Assembly: GCA_946478645.1 (NCBI GenBank)
Contig: CAMLCW010000005.1
Span: 1 to 38,755, forward strand
Reading direction: 5' to 3'
Source: an uncultured Variovorax sp.
GTDB taxonomy: Bacteria; Pseudomonadota; Gammaproteobacteria; Burkholderiales; Burkholderiaceae
Length of the DNA: 38,755 bases
This document shows positions 8,156-15,792 of the stretch, in pieces. The notes beneath the pieces were generated by a model that was not told the DNA's origin, did not search any database, and saw nothing but the letters and a program-made list of their open reading frames with translations. The position numbers and the translations under genes are program-made. Each line of letters opens with the position of its first letter. Position 1 is the first letter of the stretch.

Positions 8156-8353
8156 GGCGGTGCGCTCGGCGTTGGTGGTGCTGCGCGAGCCCTTGAGGTG
8201 GAGCTCGATGTCGGAGGCCTTGGGGCCGACGGCACCGATGGCCTCCTGCACCTGCTCGGGCGTGGCGTCGAGCTTCTTCGCCAATGCCTCGACGGCCGCG
8301 CTGTCGCCGGCATCGACGGTCTGGGGTGTGGTGGTGGTGTCTTGCGGATTCAT
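8144..8353 (-). CDS. DUF3606 domain small protein
   Basis: This 69-residue acidic-to-neutral protein has a central DSAAVEALAKKLDATPEQVQEAIGAVG segment, which fits the DUF3606 pattern of a short helix-turn-helix-like unit ending in a conserved VG. The function is not known. It is soluble, with no signal peptide. The gene is convergent with the membrane-anchored SDR and overlaps its 3' end by 12 nt, so the two mRNAs would be complementary at their ends. Confidence 0.75.
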   Translation of the reverse strand: MNPQDTTTTPQTVDAGDSAAVEALAKKLDATPEQVQEAIGAVGPKASDIELHLKGSRSTTNAERTASKS

Positions 8354-8452
8354 GGCCCCACCCTAAAGGCGCGGCCGGCGCGCCGCGTCGGCCTGCGGCG
8401 TGGGGCGCCGTAGGAATAGCGGAGACGCAGCGGCCCGGGGGCGCCGCGCCAA

Positions 8453-9325
8453 TCAGATGAACGGCACCCCGCCCGTGACGGGAATGGTCGCCCCCGAGAT
8501 GTAGCTGCCCTGGTCGGACGCCAGCAGCACGTAGACCGCCTGCAGCTCGCGCGGCTGGCCGGGCCGCTTCATCGGCGTCTGCGTGCCGAACTCCTTCACC
8601 TTCTCGGGCGGCATCGTCGAGGGGATCAACGGCGTCCAGAACGGACCGGGCGCGACGCAGTTCACGCGGATGCCCTTGTCGGCGAGCAGCTGGGCCATGC
8701 CGCCCGACATGTTCTGGATCGCGCCCTTGGTCGCGGCATAGGCCACCAGCGTGGCGTTCGGCTTGTCGGCATTGACCGAGGCGGTATTGATGATCGCGCT
8801 GCCGGGCGGCATGTGCGGCACCGCCGCCTTGCAGAGAAAGAAGTTCGCATACACGTTGGTGCGGAAGGTGCGGTCGAACTCCTCGGCCGTGATCTCGTCG
8901 AGCGACTTGTGCGACATCTGGAAAGCGGCGTTGTTGACCAGCACGTCGAGCCGGCCGAGGCGCTCGACCGTCTGCTGCACGAGCCGGCGGCAGTGCGCCT
9001 CGTCGCGGATGTCGCCCGCCAGGGCCAGGCAGCGCCGGCCGGCGGCCTCGACCAGGCGCACGGTGACCTGCGCATCCGATTCCTCCTCGGGCAGGTAGGA
9101 GATCGCGACGTCGGCGCCCTCGCGCGCGAAGGCCAGCGCGACCGCACGGCCGATGCCGCTGTCGCCGCCGGTCACGAGGGCAGCCTTGCCCGCGAGCTTG
9201 CCCGAGCCGACGTAAGAGTCCTCGCCGAAGTCGGGCGCTGGCGTCATGGCGGATTCGAGGCCCGGCGGCGGCTGCGCGGGCGTGGCAAACGGGGGCTTCG
9301 GACCTGCGTCCTTGGGGTCGGTCAT
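8453..9325 (-). CDS. SDR-family oxidoreductase (YghA-like)
   Basis: This 290-residue protein has a Pro-rich N-terminal arm of about 45 residues and then a classical SDR core with TGGDSGIG (52-59), VNNAAFQMSHKS (130-141), Ser183, and Tyr196/Lys200 in YAATKGA. It ends SGATIPVTGG. The long arm and the TGGDSGIG variant are typical of the YghA/GsiB-like group often annotated as glucose-1-dehydrogenase-like or general-stress SDRs. ATG at 9325 follows CAGGAGCCCCAACC. It stands alone between the DUF3606 gene and an unrelated secreted protein. The true substrate is unknown. Confidence 0.88.
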   Translation of the reverse strand: MTDPKDAGPKPPFATPAQPPPGLESAMTPAPDFGEDSYVGSGKLAGKAALVTGGDSGIGRAVALAFAREGADVAISYLPEEESDAQVTVRLVEAAGRRCLALAGDIRDEAHCRRLVQQTVERLGRLDVLVNNAAFQMSHKSLDEITAEEFDRTFRTNVYANFFLCKAAVPHMPPGSAIINTASVNADKPNATLVAYAATKGAIQNMSGGMAQLLADKGIRVNCVAPGPFWTPLIPSTMPPEKVKEFGTQTPMKRPGQPRELQAVYVLLASDQGSYISGATIPVTGGVPFI

Positions 9326-9488
9326 GGTTGGGGCTCCTGGGCAAGGGAACATGAAGAAGACGAATGCCGGCATCGCGCCGGCCAAGTCCTCAGGTTGGCG
9401 CCGCGGATCGCCCGGTGCGTAGGCGCCGGACGCATGGCGGCGTCGTCTGGCGCTGAACCCGCGCCTGAAGTGCCCGGCCTTGCGGCCT

Positions 9489-9932
9489 TCAACGCTCCGG
9501 TCGGCAGGCCGCGCGCACGAGGCGTGCGGTCGGGTCGGGCGACATCTCGGGCAGGCGCATCGGCCGCGGCGCGTCCGCATAGTCGGCTTCGTGGTGGGCC
9601 GCCCCCTGCCACAGCGGCTCGGCGTGGTAGCGCGCCTGCAGGTAGGCCGCGCTCTTCGTGCGGCAGTCGAAGACGACGCGCGATGTGTAGGAGCGATAGG
9701 GAATGCCGTCGTCGTTGTACCGCGGTGCCGCGCGGTTGACCCGCACCGCGAGCTCGAGGCTGTCGCCGGTGCGCGCCGCCCCTTGCTTGACGCCGCTCAG
9801 ATCGACCTGCACCGTGTCGGCCGCGCGGTCGAGCGGATCGCCCGCGACGGTGAACCACGCGGGCTGCGCCGCGGCCACGCCGAAACCCATCAACAGACTT
9901 GCCAGACTTCCCGCCAGACGCCACTGCCTCAC
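9489..9932 (-). CDS. Surface-adhesin-E-like secreted protein (GTG start)
   Basis: This 147-residue protein begins RQWRLAGSLASLLMGFGVAAAQPAWF, a clear cleavable signal peptide ending near AAAQ. The mature part has PRYNDDGIPYRSYTSRVVFDCRTKSAAYLQ and a later YHAEPLW, the tryptophan/YRS/DC pattern of small periplasmic or surface-adhesin protein E-like proteins. The GTG at 9932 is chosen because GAGGAGG lies five bases upstream and the signal peptide starts right there; an upstream ATG at 9992 would add a non-signal arm. Role: periplasmic or outer-surface protein of unknown function. It is co-directional with the response regulator, 92 nt away. Confidence 0.7.
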   Translation of the reverse strand: MRQWRLAGSLASLLMGFGVAAAQPAWFTVAGDPLDRAADTVQVDLSGVKQGAARTGDSLELAVRVNRAAPRYNDDGIPYRSYTSRVVFDCRTKSAAYLQARYHAEPLWQGAAHHEADYADAPRPMRLPEMSPDPTARLVRAACRPER

Positions 9933-10024
9933 GCTGCCTCCTCGTCTTCGACCCGGAATGAGTTCGCCAGCAACATGCCCGCGAGATTCCACTTCCCGAT
10001 GGCGACTTTACCGAATCGGCCGAC

Positions 10025-10768
10025 TCAGCAATCGATGATGCGCACGGCGCCCTGGAAGCTGTAGCCCTCGCCGCGCACCGCGGCGATCGGCACGCGCCGT
10101 CCGCAGGCCTGCTCGGCCTTGCGGCGCAGCCGCGAGACGGTGACGTCGAGATTGCGTTCGTAGGCCTCGAGGCCGGGGCGGCCCATCGCCGCGAGCAACG
10201 CGGTCCGGTCGACCACCTCGCCGGGGCGCTCGAGCAGGCAGCGCACGAGCCGCGCTTCGGAGCTGGACAACTGCACGCGCTGGCCGTCCGGCGCCAGCAG
10301 ACCCCAGCTTTCGGCCTGGAAGCGCCATGGCGCGGCGCCCGCTCCGGGAGCGGCGTCCGCCGACGGGTCTCGCGGGACATGCGCTTCCTGGCTGCGCTGG
10401 CGCAGGTTGTGCAGCACCATCTCCAGCTCGCGCAGGTTCACCGGCTTGACGAGGTAGTAGTCGGCGCCCAGGCCCAGCCCGCGCAGGCGGTCATGCGCCA
10501 TGCCGCGGGCGGTGAGCATCACGATGCGCATGGCGCTGACCGCACGCAGCCGCGCGAGCACGGTAAAGCCGTCCGCCCCGGGCAGGTTCACGTCGCACAC
10601 GACGGTGTCGAAGTCGTGGCGCGCCAGTTCGGCCTCGACCTCCTCGGCCGTGGCCAGCCCGCGGGCGAACATGCCCACGCCGCCAAGGTAGCGCACGAGC
10701 GTGTCGCGCAGGTCGTCGTCGTCCTCGACGACGAGCACGCGGGTGGTCGGCGCTGGCGGCTGCTTCAT
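10025..10768 (-). CDS. OmpR-type response regulator
   Basis: This 247-residue protein has a receiver domain with VLVVEDDDDLRDTL (11-24), phospho-acceptor Asp59 in VVCDVNLPG and the conserved lysine in YYLVKPVN. A linker leads to a C-terminal winged helix ending YERNLDVTVSRLRRK and IAAVRGEGYSF. It is the partner of the kinase just upstream: its ATG overlaps the kinase stop as ATGA (10768-10765), indicating translational coupling. An in-frame ATG at 10780 is possible but less likely. It probably binds DNA as a phosphorylated dimer. Targets are unknown; the adhesin gene directly upstream of the kinase is a candidate. Confidence 0.94.
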   Translation of the reverse strand: MKQPPAPTTRVLVVEDDDDLRDTLVRYLGGVGMFARGLATAEEVEAELARHDFDTVVCDVNLPGADGFTVLARLRAVSAMRIVMLTARGMAHDRLRGLGLGADYYLVKPVNLRELEMVLHNLRQRSQEAHVPRDPSADAAPGAGAAPWRFQAESWGLLAPDGQRVQLSSSEARLVRCLLERPGEVVDRTALLAAMGRPGLEAYERNLDVTVSRLRRKAEQACGRRVPIAAVRGEGYSFQGAVRIIDC

Positions 10769-12867
10769 GCCAGGGCCCATCGGTTCTCGATCGGAAGTTC
10801 GTTGTCCGTGCTGCAAAGCGGCAGCGACAAGCTCAACACGGCGCCGCCCTCGGGGCGGTTGGCGGCGACCACGACGCCGGCATGGAGCCGGGCGACGCGC
10901 TCCACCATGTGCAGGCCCAGGCCGATGCCCGGCACGCGCCGAACGCCGCCCGCCCGGTAGAAGCGCTCGAAGACGTGCGGCAGGTCCTGCGGCATGAAGC
11001 CCGGCCCCTTGTCGCAGACCCGGATGCACACCATGCCGGGCGCGGCCGCGCGACCCGCGACGCCGGCTTCCGGCCCGGCCCAGACCGAGACCGGTGCATC
11101 GGCGGGGCCATACTTGATCGCGTTGGCCAGCAGGTTGTCCAGCGCGATGTGCAGCAGCGTTTCGTCGGCCAGCACGCGCATCCGGGGCTGCGCCAGTTCG
11201 AGCGCGATGCGCCCGCCGGCCGTGCCGGCGTTGTGCTCCTCGACCTTCTCGCGCAACAGCCCGGCCAGATCGACGGGTGCGAGGCACAGGTTCTCGGTGG
11301 TCGCCTCGATCGCATCGTCGGCCAGCAGCGTGTCCGCCAGGTCGCCCATGCGAAGGACGGTGCGGGAGATCTTCGCCGCCTCGCCGTGCGCGTCGGCGGG
11401 CGACAGCGCGAGGCGGTCGTCCGAGAGGATCTGCGCGGCGCCCCCGATGGTGCCCAGCGGCGTGCGGAACTCGTGCGACACCATGGCCAGCAGGCCGCGC
11501 TGCTCGCGCAGCGCCTGGGCCAGTTGGCCGTGCGTCTGCCGGTGCTGGGCCACCTCCTCGCGCAGCGCGTGCGTGCGTTCGAGCACGCGCTGCTCCAGCC
11601 GCTCGCCGTGGCGCTGCGACAGCGCGAGCGCCCTGCGCTCCCGCTGGCGCACCCGCCAGCCCAGCGCGAAGAACAGCGCGAGGATGTGGACGATGGCGCC
11701 GATCGCATAGCTGTACTGCGTGGCCAGCGTGTAGGGAAGCCATTGCAGGTTCTTCGCGAAATGCAGCACGCCCACCGCCAGGTACACCGCGTAGCCGACC
11801 ATGCTGGGCCAGGCCTCGGGATTGCGGCGCACGAGCACCGCGCACAACCCGACCACGCCCGCAGCGAAGGCCACCCACGCGAGGTTGAGTCCGGCCGCGA
11901 TGAGCCCGTACCAGCCCGCCGCGGCCATTGCGCACGCCACCGCGCCCGCAACGATCAGCAGCCTGAACATGCGGTCCAGGCGCGGGAACTGATGCGCCAT
12001 GTCGAGCAGGCTGCGCGCGAAGGCCACGGCGGCCACGGTATGCAGGCACACCGACACGCTGTGCAGGCGCACGGCGATCAACGGGTGGTTGGGGAACCAC
12101 CGCATGGCCTGGAGGTTCTCCGAGGTCCAGAACAGCAGCGCCAGCGTGAAGAGATAGCCCGCATAGCCGATGAACCGGCGCTCCGGCAGCGCGACGCCCA
12201 TCATCAGGCCGACCAGCGCCATCAGGAGGACCATGCCGATCGCGGCGGCCGAGGCGAAGGTGATCTCCTGCTGAACCCCCGCCACTTCGGCCAGCGGCGA
12301 CGCGCCGCCGATCAGGCTCAGTGCGCGGTCGCCGGCCAGGCGCACCCAGACCCAGTGCGGCGCGGCATCGGGCAGCGCAGGCAGGCGCACCACGCCGAGC
12401 GTCCAGGGCAGCTCGCGCATCGCGGCGCGGCGCATGCCGCCGAGCTCGCGGTGCGCGAGGCCTGCGGCGCCGTCTTCCTGCGCCGCAGGCAGCCACACGT
12501 CGATGTAGTCCGCATACGGTGCGCTCAGCCGCAGCCACCAGCCGCCCTGCAGCGGCCGGGCCAGTTCCTCGGGGGCAGCCTGGACCTGGAAGCGCACCCA
12601 CCACGCCCCGCGCGAATAGCCGCCGTTGAGCCCGCCCGGCAGCCGCTCGAACTGCTGCGCATAGGGCGGCGATGCCACCTGCTGCTGGGTCAGGCGGCCG
12701 GTGCGGTCGTGAAACGCCTCGAGCCGGCCTTCGAAGCTGCGCGCGTCGGTGCCGAGCGCCAGGTCCAGCCGCAAGGCACCGGTGTCGGCACGGCTCGGCG
12801 CGGCGAAGAGAACCAGCACGAACCATGCAAGCATGGCCATCGATCGGACAATGGTCGGGCTCATCAT
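10765..12867 (-). CDS. 7TMR-DISM sensor histidine kinase
   Basis: This 700-residue membrane kinase has a signal peptide (1-27), a periplasmic beta-rich domain (about 35-175, with the YADYIDVWLP motif of 7TMR-DISMED2) and about seven hydrophobic segments between 205 and 405. A coiled-coil linker (405-455), a HisKA domain with His465 in MVSHEFRTPLGTIGG and a HATPase domain with the N-box DNLLANAIKYG, GPGFMP and GIGLGLHMV follow. The DISM extracellular domain is thought to sense small, often carbohydrate-like, ligands. Start choice between the adjacent ATGs at 12867 and 12864 is unclear and no strong ribosome site is visible. The stop overlaps the start of its response regulator. Confidence 0.93.
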   Translation of the reverse strand: MMSPTIVRSMAMLAWFVLVLFAAPSRADTGALRLDLALGTDARSFEGRLEAFHDRTGRLTQQQVASPPYAQQFERLPGGLNGGYSRGAWWVRFQVQAAPEELARPLQGGWWLRLSAPYADYIDVWLPAAQEDGAAGLAHRELGGMRRAAMRELPWTLGVVRLPALPDAAPHWVWVRLAGDRALSLIGGASPLAEVAGVQQEITFASAAAIGMVLLMALVGLMMGVALPERRFIGYAGYLFTLALLFWTSENLQAMRWFPNHPLIAVRLHSVSVCLHTVAAVAFARSLLDMAHQFPRLDRMFRLLIVAGAVACAMAAAGWYGLIAAGLNLAWVAFAAGVVGLCAVLVRRNPEAWPSMVGYAVYLAVGVLHFAKNLQWLPYTLATQYSYAIGAIVHILALFFALGWRVRQRERRALALSQRHGERLEQRVLERTHALREEVAQHRQTHGQLAQALREQRGLLAMVSHEFRTPLGTIGGAAQILSDDRLALSPADAHGEAAKISRTVLRMGDLADTLLADDAIEATTENLCLAPVDLAGLLREKVEEHNAGTAGGRIALELAQPRMRVLADETLLHIALDNLLANAIKYGPADAPVSVWAGPEAGVAGRAAAPGMVCIRVCDKGPGFMPQDLPHVFERFYRAGGVRRVPGIGLGLHMVERVARLHAGVVVAANRPEGGAVLSLSLPLCSTDNELPIENRWALA

Positions 12868-12946
12868 GGCGGTGCGGCGAAGAGGGGCGGATGCGGATGC
12901 GATGCGCCCGGATACTACAGACCGCCGCCGCCCCTGCCGCGGATGG

Positions 12947-15673
12947 TCACCAGGCGTAGCCGACCTGCACCCGCGCGCCCACCTCGCGGCCCGAACCCGC
13001 CGCGGTAGACACGCCCGCGCCGACGTTCAGCCGCTCGGTGACCTGGTAGCCGAAGGCAACGCCGATCGCGCTCTCGCCGGCGTAGTTGCCCGCTGCCACG
13101 CCGGCCCATCGCTGGCCGGGTGCCAGCTGCGGAATGGCCGGCATGGCCATCGAAGCGGCCACCCCGCGGGCCGCGAAATTGCGCGCCTCCTGCGAGGCCG
13201 TGCCAACCACCTGTTGCAGTTGCTGCAGGTTGACCGCGTCCGTGGGCAGCGCGCCTGGCGCTACGTTGCTGATGCGGCGCGTGAATCCCGTCGCCGCATT
13301 GCCGACGGAGACCGAGTTGTCGGCCGTGGCCACCGAGTTCGCGCCCAGCGCCACCGAGTTGTGGCCCAGCGCCGCCGAATTGGCCCCGAGCGCGACCGCA
13401 TCGTTGCCCGCCGCGAGCGCGTTGTTGCCGACTGCCGTGGTCGGGTCGCCCAGCGCGCGCGCACCCGCGCCGATGGCCACCGCGCCCGCCGAGGTCGCCT
13501 GCGCGCCGTTGCCCACGGCCGTGGTGTCGGCGCCCTGCGCGGTGGCGTTGGTGCCGAGCGCCGTGGCGCCCGCGCCCGTCGCGCTCGCGCCCGTGCCGCA
13601 GGTCACGGTCCCGCCGCTGCCGAAATTGCACAAGCCGCTGGCCAGCGCCTGGTTCATCACTTGTTGCAGCGCCGTCACCTGCTGCACGGTGAAGCTGTTG
13701 GCCGTGGACACCGCCGATTGCCGCGCCTGCTGAACCTGGCCCACGTTGGCCCCGTCTGTCGCCGCCTCGCCGGCGCGGACGTTGCTGAGGGTGGTGCCCT
13801 CGCCGCCGTTGGCATTCAGCGCGACCGAGGTGCCGCCCGCGCCGTACTGCACGGAATTGCCGGCCAGGTCCAGCGCCGTGTCTGCCGTGCCCTGCGCGGC
13901 ATTGGCGGCACCGAGCGCAGAGGTGGCCGTGCCCTGCGCGGCCGCAGCGACGCCGAGCGCCTTCGTGGCCTTGGTGTCCGCAGTGTTGGCGGTGCTTTGC
14001 GCAGCCGCGGCAGCCTGGCCGGCGTTGTTGGCGGTCGTCTGCGCCGCGCCCGCGGCAGTGGCGGCGCCGTTGGCCGTGCCCTGTGCCGCGTTGGCCGCAC
14101 CGAGTGCCGTGTCTGCCGTGCCCTGCGCAGCGGCGGCAGCGCCGAGCGCATTCGTGGCCTTGGTGTCTGCCGTGTTGGCGCTGCTTTGCGCAGCCGCCGC
14201 GGCCTGGCCGGCGTTATTGGCGGTCGTCTGCGCCGCGCCCGCGGCAGTGGCGGCGCCGTTGGCCGTGCCCTGTGCCGCGTTGGCCGCACCGAGTGCCGTG
14301 TCTGCCGTGCCCTGCGCAGCGGCGGCAGCGCCGAGCGCATTCGTGGCCTTGGTGTCTGCGGCGTCGGCGCTGCTCTGCGCAGCCGCGGCGGCCTGGCCGG
14401 CGTTGTTGGCGGTCATCTGCGCCGCGCCTGCGACAGCGGCCGCGCCGTCGGCCGTGCCTTGTGCCGCATTGGCTGCACCGAGCGCCGTGTCGGCCGTGCC
14501 CTGCGCAGTGGCGGCAGCGCCGAGCGCATTCGTGGCCTTGGTGTCTGCGGCGTCGGCGCTGCTCTGCGCAGCCGCGGCGGCCTGGCCGGCGTTGTTGGCG
14601 GTCGACTGCGCCGCGCTCGCGGCCGCAGCGGCGCCGTCGGCCGTGCCCTGCGCATTGTCGGCCGACGCCTGGGCCGCCGCGGCCGCGGCCTGGGCACCAT
14701 CGGCCTTGGTGCCGACCGTGAACAGCTGGCCACCGGTCACGGCGTCCGAACTGCCGGCCGCCACGTTGCCATCGCCGACGTTGGTGATCATGCGCGTCGC
14801 GCCGACGGCGCCCACCGACACGCTGTTGTCCTGGCTCGCCACCGAGCCTTGTCCGATCGCCACCGAATTCTGGCCGGTCGCACTGCTGTTGGCGCCCAGT
14901 GCGGTGGTGTTGGCCGCGGTGCTGGCGGCGCCGTTGCCGAACGAACTGGCGTTGACGGCCGTCGCCTGGGCGCTTTGCCCTGCCGCGTTGGAGCCGCCGA
15001 TGGCCGTGCTGTGGTTGCCGCTGGCCACTGCGCCGCTGGCGCCGGGAGCGCCCCGCACGTTCGGCGCAGCGTCGGCGCCGCTGCCGATCGCCGTGCTAGC
15101 GATGCCGCTGGCGATCGCGCCGTTGCCGCCCGGGTAGAGCGCCGTCAACAAGGCCGTTGAAGAGGAGCTCCCGCCGCTGCCGATGGCCGTCGCGCCGGTG
15201 TTGGACGCCAGCGCGCCATTGCCGCCCGCGCCGCCAGGCCGCCCCGAGGCCGAGCCGCTCCCGCCGCCGCCGCCGCCACCGATCGCGGTGGCACCGCCAT
15301 GGGTGGCCAGCGCGCCACCGCCGCCGCCACCGCGCGAACTGTTGGTCGCCAGGCCCGGCGCGCTGGGCCGGCCCACGCCGATGGCGACCGCCCCTGTGGC
15401 CGCCGCGCTGCCGCCGCCGCCGCCGCCCCCACCCGTAAAGCTTCCGAGACCGCCCTGGCCCGGCGCGCCCCCAGCACCGCCAGGTGCACCGCTCGAGGCA
15501 GCGCTGCCTCCGGCACCCGCGCTGCCCGGTTGGCCGCCCGCGCCGCCAGGGACGTTCTGGAAGCCGCTCCGACCCGAACCTCCTTCGCCGATCTGTACGC
15601 CCTGCGCGAGCGCCGCGCCACAAGCCATCGCACACGCGGCCGCCAGCACGGCCTTCTTGAAGTCACATCGCAT
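12947..15673 (-). CDS. Trimeric autotransporter adhesin (YadA-like)
   Basis: This 908-residue surface protein starts with a signal peptide (MRCDFKKAVLAAACAMACGAALAQ). Next come a long Gly-rich head (about 25-200) in which AxAIGxG-type YadA head repeats alternate with poly-Gly loops, further head repeats (TALGANSSATGQNSVAIG), a stalk of Ala/Asn/Thr-rich coiled coil with four to five 63-residue repeats (about 336-598), a second head segment (TALGTNATAQGADTTAVG), a neck (NLQQLQQVVG) and a C-terminal YadA anchor ending ARVQVGYAW. The trimer anchor forms the outer-membrane pore and exports the passenger. Likely roles are attachment or autoaggregation. It is followed 79 nt later by the kinase gene in the same direction. 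Confidence 0.93.
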   Translation of the reverse strand: MRCDFKKAVLAAACAMACGAALAQGVQIGEGGSGRSGFQNVPGGAGGQPGSAGAGGSAASSGAPGGAGGAPGQGGLGSFTGGGGGGGGSAAATGAVAIGVGRPSAPGLATNSSRGGGGGGALATHGGATAIGGGGGGGSGSASGRPGGAGGNGALASNTGATAIGSGGSSSSTALLTALYPGGNGAIASGIASTAIGSGADAAPNVRGAPGASGAVASGNHSTAIGGSNAAGQSAQATAVNASSFGNGAASTAANTTALGANSSATGQNSVAIGQGSVASQDNSVSVGAVGATRMITNVGDGNVAAGSSDAVTGGQLFTVGTKADGAQAAAAAAQASADNAQGTADGAAAAASAAQSTANNAGQAAAAAQSSADAADTKATNALGAAATAQGTADTALGAANAAQGTADGAAAVAGAAQMTANNAGQAAAAAQSSADAADTKATNALGAAAAAQGTADTALGAANAAQGTANGAATAAGAAQTTANNAGQAAAAAQSSANTADTKATNALGAAAAAQGTADTALGAANAAQGTANGAATAAGAAQTTANNAGQAAAAAQSTANTADTKATKALGVAAAAQGTATSALGAANAAQGTADTALDLAGNSVQYGAGGTSVALNANGGEGTTLSNVRAGEAATDGANVGQVQQARQSAVSTANSFTVQQVTALQQVMNQALASGLCNFGSGGTVTCGTGASATGAGATALGTNATAQGADTTAVGNGAQATSAGAVAIGAGARALGDPTTAVGNNALAAGNDAVALGANSAALGHNSVALGANSVATADNSVSVGNAATGFTRRISNVAPGALPTDAVNLQQLQQVVGTASQEARNFAARGVAASMAMPAIPQLAPGQRWAGVAAGNYAGESAIGVAFGYQVTERLNVGAGVSTAAGSGREVGARVQVGYAW
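13880..14665 (-). repeat. 189-bp in-frame tandem repeats in the adhesin stalk
   Basis: The same junction sequence recurs at 14041, 14230, 14419 and 14608, exactly 189 nt apart, with partial flanking copies. Each unit encodes 63 residues, nine heptads, so adding or losing a unit keeps both frame and coiled-coil register. Two neighbouring units (around 14041-14340) are almost identical in DNA, pointing to recent duplication. Outer limits are approximate. Confidence 0.9.
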
Positions 15674-15792
15674 CGTCGAACCTCGTCGTCGTTGGGGTTG
15701 CCCAGGGCGCCTTCAAGAGTGGCGGGCCGGGAAAAAAACTCGACGGATTCTGTGATGCGCATGCCCGAAGCGCACCTTACGATTTCTTGCAT

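Noticed and set aside
9326..9488. Possible small gene between the YghA-like SDR and the adhesin-E-like gene.
   Set aside because: No frame with a ribosome site or recognisable product was found; it is treated as intergenic.
13880..14665. Regular spacing considered as a CRISPR-like array.
   Set aside because: Units are contiguous, in frame and encode a coiled coil; there are no unique spacers.
15725..15792. Hairpin (TGCGC/GCGCA) followed by a seven-T run on the minus strand downstream of the PucR-type gene, as an intrinsic terminator.
   Set aside because: The stem is short and the T run is about 20 nt away, too far for a standard terminator.
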